Assembly: GCA_964613235.1 (NCBI GenBank)
Contig: CAZTGM010000034.1
Span: 1-19,194, forward strand
Direction: 5' to 3'
From: J005 sp964613235
GTDB lineage: Bacteria > Pseudomonadota > Zetaproteobacteria > Mariprofundales > Mariprofundaceae
DNA length: 19,194 nt
The position numbers were made by a program, and so were the translations under genes. Position 1 is the first letter of the stretch; each line of letters starts with the position of its first letter. The notes under the pieces were generated by a model. The model ran no database searches. It saw nothing but the letters and a program-made list of their open reading frames with translations, and was not told where the DNA came from. Shown here in pieces: positions 14,660-19,194 of this stretch.

Positions 14660-15561
14660 CAGGCTCCCTCCGCCACTGTGGCATTGCGATGTTCATCGAG
14701 TACACGCCAGCGCCGATGTGTCCACAACCACAATTCCGGCCGTGCATCAATCACCGGCTGAAAACTCGCATTCACCTCACTCATGACCCGCACTTGATCC
14801 GCTGTGGCTTCACCCGTCAACCCGGGCAAGGGAACAGGCCAGAATTCAAGACGGAAATGAAACCCCCTTCCGAGACGATGCAGAGCAACACCAAACATCG
14901 GTGTCTGATATTTGATAGCATAGGCAGCCGGGATCAACGTGGTGTTGGCTGGCAGGCCAAGAAAAGGAACCTTCTCGCCGCTGGAGACATGCTGATCGAT
15001 CATCAGACCAACGAGATCTCCGCGACGCAAGGCGCCGGACAGCCAGCGCAGCCCTTCGTAACGACTGTGCATGCGGGCACCGAAACGCTCCCGACATTCC
15101 TTGAGAAAGCGATCCAGCCCCGCTTGCCTGAGTGGCCGATAAACCATGACACTGGAATAGCCCAGTAACGATAACATCAGAGCACCCAGCTCCCAGTTGG
15201 AATGATGGCAGGCATTGAGGATCACGCCCTTGCCCTGCTGCAGGGCCTGCCGTAGCGCATCCTCACCTCGCACATCGACGCGCGAGCGCAAAAACACCCC
15301 TGAGCGAAGAAATACATGCGGCAATTCAAAAATGGTCCGCCCAAGTTCGGCAAATGATTCCCGGGCCATACGTTGGCACCAGACGGCATCCTGTTCAGGA
15401 TACACGCGCTGCAAATTGCGCTGCGCGATCTCCCTGTGGCGGTGATCCAGCAGGCAGGCCAGGCGCCCCAGTCCTGCCCCCAATGCCCCGCACCAGCGCA
15501 CCGGCAGCCATCGCAGCATATAAAACAATGCCTTCACCAACCATGTCAGCAACAGCTCCAT
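14659..15561 (-). CDS. LpxL/HtrB-family lipid A acyltransferase
   Basis: A 300-residue lysophospholipid acyltransferase-family protein with an N-terminal membrane anchor (MELLLTWLVKALFYMLRWLP). It contains IAQRNLQRVYPEQD, the catalytic HX4E site NACHHSNWELGALML (H119 and E124), VYRPLRQAGLDRFLKECRERFG, LVGLMIDQHVSSGEKVPFLG, and the closing ELWLWTHRRWR. This is the LpxL/LpxM (late acyltransferase) pattern: it places secondary acyl chains on Kdo2-lipid IVA at the inner membrane, which suits a gene two after lpxK and three after waaA. Whether it is an LpxL or an LpxM type cannot be told. ATG at 15559-15561, seven bases after the Trm112-like gene; the longer frame to 15735 crosses that gene and is not used. 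The ribosome site is weak, so coupling is likely. Confidence 0.87.
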   Translation of the reverse strand: MELLLTWLVKALFYMLRWLPVRWCGALGAGLGRLACLLDHRHREIAQRNLQRVYPEQDAVWCQRMARESFAELGRTIFELPHVFLRSGVFLRSRVDVRGEDALRQALQQGKGVILNACHHSNWELGALMLSLLGYSSVMVYRPLRQAGLDRFLKECRERFGARMHSRYEGLRWLSGALRRGDLVGLMIDQHVSSGEKVPFLGLPANTTLIPAAYAIKYQTPMFGVALHRLGRGFHFRLEFWPVPLPGLTGEATADQVRVMSEVNASFQPVIDARPELWLWTHRRWRVLDEHRNATVAEGA

Positions 15562-15568
15562 GTGCGTA

Positions 15569-15739
15569 TTAATCGCTGACGGACTTGGCCTCATCCACCA
15601 GCATGACGGGAATATCATCACGAATCGGATACGCAAGTGCACAAGCATCGCACACCAGCGCATCTCCGTTTTTATTGTAATGCACCTTGCCCTTGCACCG
15701 GGGACAGGCAAGGATTTCCAGCAACGACTGGTCAATCAT
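15569..15739 (-). CDS. Trm112-like zinc-binding small protein (YcaR/UPF0434 family)
   Basis: A 56-residue protein beginning MIDQSLLEILACPRC. It has two Cys pairs, C12-P-R-C15 and C30-D-A-C33, that would bind one zinc ion, a central V.YN..GD.LVCDAC pattern, and the closing AYPIRDDIPVMLVDEAK (the IRDGIPVMLVDEA motif of YcaR). It is too short for most ORF cut-offs but is certain from the family match. ATG at 15737-15739 has GGAG six bases upstream. In E. coli ycaR also follows lpxK directly, so the linkage is conserved. Eukaryotic and archaeal Trm112 activates several methyltransferases; the bacterial role is unclear. Confidence 0.9.
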   Translation of the reverse strand: MIDQSLLEILACPRCKGKVHYNKNGDALVCDACALAYPIRDDIPVMLVDEAKSVSD

Positions 15740-15766
15740 ATTCTACTCCATACGGAAAAAATGGGC

Positions 15767-16777
15767 TCAGCCTAAAAGGCCGGCGTCCATTCGGCAATCA
15801 ATGGCGAAATGCCTCATAATCGCCTCCAGCAAACCTGGCTCGGCCCGATATTGCTGCATCAACACCCACAGTGGTCTGTTTTCCGGCCAGATCGCAACAA
15901 GTTTCACAGCGTCCTTCATCGTTGTTACCACCGGCAAATCAGTGGCCAGCAAGGGCTGAATGTCCTTCCTGACAAAACGATAATGATCCGGAAACAGCAA
16001 CCTTTGCCTGATCTCAATGCCCTGTGCCCGCACATCAGCCAGAAAACGCTCGGGACGAGCAATCCCGGTTAGCACACATGCCGCATCTCCCGACCACAAC
16101 AACTGCCGTTGCATCACATCTTCCAGCGCACCAGCCTCCGCCTGCCACCGCCATTGCCTGAGATTCGTTTTGATAGGGGCCACTGCATCGGCACCGGAAC
16201 GCACCACAATATCCGCCCGGGCAAGCTGCGACACCGGTTCGCGCATAGGTCCGGCAGGGATCAGCTGGCCATTGCCAAGGCCACAGGAAGGAACCAGCAC
16301 GATATCGCAATTGCGCACCAGTTGCTGATATTGAAAGCCATCATCCAGAATAACGATATCTCCCAAGCTTTCCGCCAGCTTCGCTCCGGCGACCCGGTCG
16401 CGTGCCGACACTACCGGGGACTGACTCATCCGGGCCAGCACACAAGCTTCATCGCCCACCTCCAGCGGATTGCTGTCCGCATCAACCTGACATACACCCT
16501 GACCGCGCCCACCATCACCCCGACACAGAATAACAGGAGCATACCCCTTGCGTTGCAATGCCCGCACCAGCCAGAGCACAAACGGGGTTTTCCCGCTACC
16601 ACCAACGGTGATATTGCCTACCGAAATCAGCGGTACCGAAAGTGTGTGCGCCCGTCGCTGTCTCTGACGCAGATGCAGGCGGCTCATGCCGGCATACAAC
16701 CGACTGATGGCAATCAGCCAGACTGGTGGCCTTGCCGTCGACCACCACATCCGTTCAACCCGCTGCTGCAACGTCAT
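15767..16777 (-). CDS. lpxK: Tetraacyldisaccharide 4'-kinase (LpxK)
   Basis: A 336-residue membrane-associated kinase that phosphorylates the 4' position of the lipid A disaccharide to give lipid IVA, at the inner face of the inner membrane. The P-loop is SVGNITVGGSGKTP (52-65, Lys63). Also present: GDEACVLARM (108-117), the catalytic ILDDGFQYQQL (D145-D146), LGNGQLIPAGPMREP (matching FGNGWWLPAGPMRE of E. coli), FPDHYRF and VVTTMKDAVKL. Length matches the family (about 328). The normally conserved SRGYGG after the P-loop reads CRGDGG (85-90), an odd Tyr-to-Asp change. ATG at 16775-16777 overlaps the waaA stop as ATGA. It is followed 27 bases later by the Trm112-like gene. Confidence 0.94.
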   Translation of the reverse strand: MTLQQRVERMWWSTARPPVWLIAISRLYAGMSRLHLRQRQRRAHTLSVPLISVGNITVGGSGKTPFVLWLVRALQRKGYAPVILCRGDGGRGQGVCQVDADSNPLEVGDEACVLARMSQSPVVSARDRVAGAKLAESLGDIVILDDGFQYQQLVRNCDIVLVPSCGLGNGQLIPAGPMREPVSQLARADIVVRSGADAVAPIKTNLRQWRWQAEAGALEDVMQRQLLWSGDAACVLTGIARPERFLADVRAQGIEIRQRLLFPDHYRFVRKDIQPLLATDLPVVTTMKDAVKLVAIWPENRPLWVLMQQYRAEPGLLEAIMRHFAIDCRMDAGLLG

Positions 16778-17940
16778 ACTACAGGCTCCAGGTATCCATC
16801 GATGACAGTTAACACCTGTTCAAGCACACCCTGCTGCTGTTGCATAAACGCGGTTGCAACCGCATGCAAATGCTCCAGTTCCGTGGCATTCAACAGAAAG
16901 CGTTCAATGGCCCGGCAAAGCTCGTCGTCGTCTGCTGTCACAATCGCTGCGCCGTCATGCTGCAAACATTGCATAATCTCCCGAAAATTCTGCACATAAG
17001 GCCCGGTGACCACACCGCGACCGCATACTGCTGCTTCCAGCGGATTATGTCCGCCGATATTCACCAGACTGCCACCAATAAATACAATATCTGCCACCAC
17101 ATACAGCGATGCTAGCACGCCCATGGCATCGACCAGCAACACATCCGGTGATGTTATCACTGCACCCTCGCTCCAGAGGTGCAGGGAAAAGCCCTGCCGG
17201 CGTACTTCAGCAGCGACCTGCTCAAAGCGTTCGGGATGACGTGGCACCAACACAGGCAACAGATCCGGACAATGCTGCAGCCATCGCGGCAACATATTCA
17301 GCAGGCGTTTCTCTTCACCCTCGTGCGTACTCGCCATCAGCAAAACCGGCCTTTGCATCGTGGCATCCATACGCCGCCGCAATGCCTCCGCATCCACCTC
17401 CGGCGCCGTCACGGCATACTTCAAATTACCGACCGGACCAATCTGTGCGGCAGATACACCAATTTGCTGCAGCCGTTCGGCATCCACATGCCCCTGCGGC
17501 AAAAACATATCCACGCCTGCCAGCACACGATGCCAAAGCCATCGCGTTGCCAGATATCGCGGAAAGGAACGATCGGAGATACGGGTATTGATACCGATCA
17601 CCGACACATGTTGCCTGGCACAGGCACGCAACATGCCGGGCCAGAACTCCGTTTCCGTCAACAGCAGTGCACGCGGACGCAAATGCGTAATAAAACGGCC
17701 CATTAGCCCCGGCAAGTCCCAGGGCAGATAGGAAACGGAAAGCTGTTCGCCAAACAACCGTTGCGCATGCGCATAACCCGTACGAGTGACGACAGTCATA
17801 TGCAGGCTGTACCCGCGCACCAGCAATGCGCGCACCAGCGGCACCACCGAGCCGACCTCACCCACTGAGCAGGCATGGATCCAGACACATCCGGCTTGCG
17901 CCTTTGGCAAGGCCAGTGTCAGATGCTGCTTCCATTTCAT
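16774..17940 (-). CDS. waaA: 3-deoxy-D-manno-octulosonic acid (Kdo) transferase (WaaA/KdtA), short N-terminus
   Basis: A 388-residue GT-B enzyme (GT30) that transfers Kdo from CMP-Kdo to lipid IVA. Motifs: CVWIHACSVGEVGS with the general-base Glu28, ALLLTETEFWPGML (TETEFWP at 95-101), INTRISDRSF, QIGPVGNLKYA, LLMASTHEGEE, VPRHPERF (232-239), and FIGGSLVNIGGHNPLEAA (GGHNPLE at 296-302). E. coli WaaA is about 425 residues. The missing part is the N-terminal membrane helix and the RWGER segment: here the protein starts only 18 residues before the first catalytic strand. An in-frame TAG lies four codons upstream of the ATG (17938-17940), and I found no anchor in other frames. No ribosome site is visible, while an AT-rich TATTAT lies about ten bases upstream. 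First gene of the core/lipid A operon. Confidence 0.93.
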   Translation of the reverse strand: MKWKQHLTLALPKAQAGCVWIHACSVGEVGSVVPLVRALLVRGYSLHMTVVTRTGYAHAQRLFGEQLSVSYLPWDLPGLMGRFITHLRPRALLLTETEFWPGMLRACARQHVSVIGINTRISDRSFPRYLATRWLWHRVLAGVDMFLPQGHVDAERLQQIGVSAAQIGPVGNLKYAVTAPEVDAEALRRRMDATMQRPVLLMASTHEGEEKRLLNMLPRWLQHCPDLLPVLVPRHPERFEQVAAEVRRQGFSLHLWSEGAVITSPDVLLVDAMGVLASLYVVADIVFIGGSLVNIGGHNPLEAAVCGRGVVTGPYVQNFREIMQCLQHDGAAIVTADDDELCRAIERFLLNATELEHLHAVATAFMQQQQGVLEQVLTVIDGYLEPVV

Positions 17941-18056
17941 GCCGGCAAGCTATAATAAAAAGTGAGGATCAACGACCCCGCATCCAGCCATCACACACCA
18001 AGCCTCCGTCACTCTGCCTCTGCACTCAAAGCTGTCAATGCATCAGCTCCTCCGAT
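17941..18056. other. Intergenic region between pseudopilin and waaA
   Basis: 116 bases that should carry the waaA promoter and any pilin terminator. On the minus strand I see a perfect TTGACA (18033-18038) with no good -10 at 16-18 bases, and TATTAT (minus strand, about 17952-17957) with no matching -35. On the plus strand the same AT-rich spot contains TATAAT (17951-17956), but no gene lies downstream on that strand. GGAGGAG (18047-18053, minus strand) precedes ATG-CAT-TGA, a two-codon start-stop. No stem-loop with a U-tract is present. No promoter is called with confidence. Confidence 0.4.
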
Positions 18057-18074
18057 TCATGGTGTACACCATGA
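18057..18074. repeat. 18-bp perfect palindrome over the pseudopilin stop codon
   Basis: TCATGGTGTACACCATGA is identical on both strands, and its last three minus-strand bases are the TGA stop of the pseudopilin gene. It codes for the final Trp-Cys-Thr-Pro-stop. There is no central loop and no U-run after it, so it looks more like a site for a dimeric DNA-binding protein than a terminator. Chance is possible. Confidence 0.6.
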
Positions 18075-19178
18075 TTGCTGCGATGCAGACAATTTCGACT
18101 TCAGCGCTGCACAATCAGCAGCAGGAATCGCCTGGACTTGCTCCTGGGTCATCGAACGTAACACATTGGCAGGAATCTGACTGTACCACCAGGGATGGTT
18201 AATACTGGCAATTTGCTGCGGCGTGAAGCTGGACACCAGATCGGGACGTTTCTGTAGCACTGTAACTACCGCACCACCTCCACTAATGGCAGAAAACTGC
18301 TCAGGCGTCAGCCAATCCAACTTAGATGCCGGCAACGCCCCCGCCGCCGGCCCTACGCCCTGCGGATTCATAGACTGCAGCTGTTCCTTGGTCATCTGGG
18401 CTCCGTAGCCGCTCACCACTTTTCCTACCCAATAGGGATGGCTAATTGAGGCTAACTGTGATGGCTTCATCTGCCCCAGCAGATCCGGACGTTTGTTCAA
18501 TAGCGTGGCAATTGGCCATCCGCCCTTGACTGCCGAGAAATACTGCTTCGGAACCCAGGACATTTGCTGCTTGCTCAACAGCCATACATTCGGCGCAAGT
18601 AACGACGGGTTGATGGACAAAGCCCCCAGCAATTGCTGCCGCGAAAGATCCTGCCCATGCTTCCGCATAAACTCGAACATCCAATAGCCATTCTGAATGC
18701 CCGCAATTTGCTCAGGCGTAAGATATTTAATATCGGAAGAAGAAAGCGATGGAAACTGTTCCTGCCGCATTGCCTGCACCGCTCTGGCTCTTTGGCTGTC
18801 GTACCCGTTGCCACTAGGCAAACCGAAGCTCGCCAGCTTTCGCCCTTTGGAAGGATGGCTTTGAGGGGAGAACGTCAACCATTCGCCATCATTATCATAA
18901 TTCCAGTCGGCTTTGCCCGACCATGGATCCTTCGGCAATTCGGACAAATAACCCTGTTTAACCAGCTCATCCAGCGCCCCCGTAGCCGGGCTGACACCCT
19001 TATCCAGTCCATACTGATTAAGCGCCTGCGAAATCTCCTCCTGTGCCGCAACCAGCCTCGTCTTGGTGACATAGGTATGATAGGCATTCATGGCAACACT
19101 GGAAAGCACACCGATAATCGCAACCGCAATAATCAATTCCAGCATCGTAAAACCGCGCGCATCCCTGTACATGAACAT
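18057..19178 (-). CDS. Type IV/II pseudopilin with a C-terminal helical-repeat domain
   Basis: A 373-residue protein. The N-terminus is a class III prepilin signal: short basic leader MFMYRDARG, cleavage G9-F10, then FTMLELIIAVAIIGVLSSVA with the +5 Glu14 needed for assembly. The next 90 residues resemble a GspG/PilE-type pseudopilin (helix to about 60, then YLSELPKDPWSGKADW, the PxDPWG-like motif, about 78-92). Residues 150-373 are not pilin-like. They hold eight helix-starting motifs of the type [LMF]-[TSK]-x-x-Q-[IVLF] at 153, 178, 209, 237, 262, 290, 318 and 343, spaced 25, 31, 28, 25, 28, 28 and 25. They fall into three classes that recur every 81-84 residues. ATG at 19176-19178 has a GGGGGTGG ribosome site; an ATG at 19172 is possible. 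It probably acts at the inner membrane/periplasm; the function of the repeat domain is unknown. Confidence 0.85.
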   Translation of the reverse strand: MFMYRDARGFTMLELIIAVAIIGVLSSVAMNAYHTYVTKTRLVAAQEEISQALNQYGLDKGVSPATGALDELVKQGYLSELPKDPWSGKADWNYDNDGEWLTFSPQSHPSKGRKLASFGLPSGNGYDSQRARAVQAMRQEQFPSLSSSDIKYLTPEQIAGIQNGYWMFEFMRKHGQDLSRQQLLGALSINPSLLAPNVWLLSKQQMSWVPKQYFSAVKGGWPIATLLNKRPDLLGQMKPSQLASISHPYWVGKVVSGYGAQMTKEQLQSMNPQGVGPAAGALPASKLDWLTPEQFSAISGGGAVVTVLQKRPDLVSSFTPQQIASINHPWWYSQIPANVLRSMTQEQVQAIPAADCAALKSKLSASQQSWCTP

Positions 19179-19194
19179 ATTCCACCCCCTGCTG

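Noticed and set aside
14659..15735. Longer acyltransferase reading with 58 extra N-terminal residues
   Set aside because: The extra codons lie in an alternate frame of the Trm112-like gene; the family begins with the membrane helix at MELLLTW.
16109..16999. Long plus-strand open frame (296 codons) opposite lpxK and waaA
   Set aside because: It lies antisense to two well-recognised genes, has a composition rich in His, Arg, Pro and Gln typical of shadow frames, and matches no family I know.
1..19194. CRISPR arrays, tRNA or rRNA genes, insertion sequences, integrases or attachment sites
   Set aside because: Read through on both strands by eye; no direct-repeat/spacer pattern, no tRNA-like cloverleaf noticed, no transposase or recombinase motif. 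The region looks like a stable chromosomal locus.

Overview
The window reads as a chromosomal lipopolysaccharide (LPS) locus from a Gram-negative bacterium with a roughly 55% GC genome. It holds Kdo transferase, lipid A 4'-kinase, a lipid A-type acyltransferase, two heptosyltransferases, core glycosyltransferases and LptF. Protein style points to Pseudomonadota, gamma- or zetaproteobacterial in flavour. That placement is inference only; no rRNA or other phylogenetic marker gene is present.

Layout. Nearly everything is on the minus strand, in three blocks. (1) Positions 19178-18057: a type IV pseudopilin whose N-terminus is ordinary but whose C-terminal two thirds is an unusual helical-repeat domain. 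(2) Positions 17940-7116: a tightly packed inner-core/lipid A operon read right to left: waaA, lpxK, a Trm112-like zinc protein, an LpxL-type acyltransferase, a SAM methyltransferase, waaF, waaC, an isoprenylcysteine-methyltransferase-like membrane protein, a DUF3108 secreted protein, a possible 20-residue peptide, a NodU/TobZ-type carbamoyltransferase, a WaaE-type GT2 and a WaaG-type GT4. (3) Positions about 5838-1: two methyltransferases, a GtrB/ArnC-like GT2, a WecD-like acetyltransferase, a GT39/ArnT-like membrane transferase, wecE, a possible 23-residue peptide, and the first 30 codons of a heptose-7-phosphate kinase (hldE/hldA). The single plus-strand gene, lptF, sits between blocks 2 and 3. 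It is convergent with block 2 and divergent from block 3.

How the genes fit together. Block 2 builds and modifies Kdo-lipid A and the heptose core; its carbamoyltransferase probably carbamoylates a core sugar, as the waa-cluster enzyme of Pseudomonas is thought to do. Block 3 looks like a self-contained route that makes dTDP-4-amino-4,6-dideoxygalactose (WecE), N-acylates it (WecD-like), loads it on undecaprenyl phosphate (GT2) and transfers it in the periplasm (GT39). This would be an Arn-like decoration pathway using a Fuc4N-type sugar. HldE at its end feeds ADP-heptose to WaaC/WaaF. LptF is one permease subunit of the LPS exporter; lptG is not in this window.

Genes within each block mostly overlap by 1-4 bases (ATGA, TGATG, TTGA, GTGA), which implies operons with translational coupling. 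The most unusual items are the repeat-bearing pseudopilin, an 18-bp perfect palindrome over its stop codon, a waaA lacking the usual membrane anchor, a palindromic extended -10 element between the divergent units, a possible AUU start codon, and two tiny ORFs that exactly fill gaps between genes.
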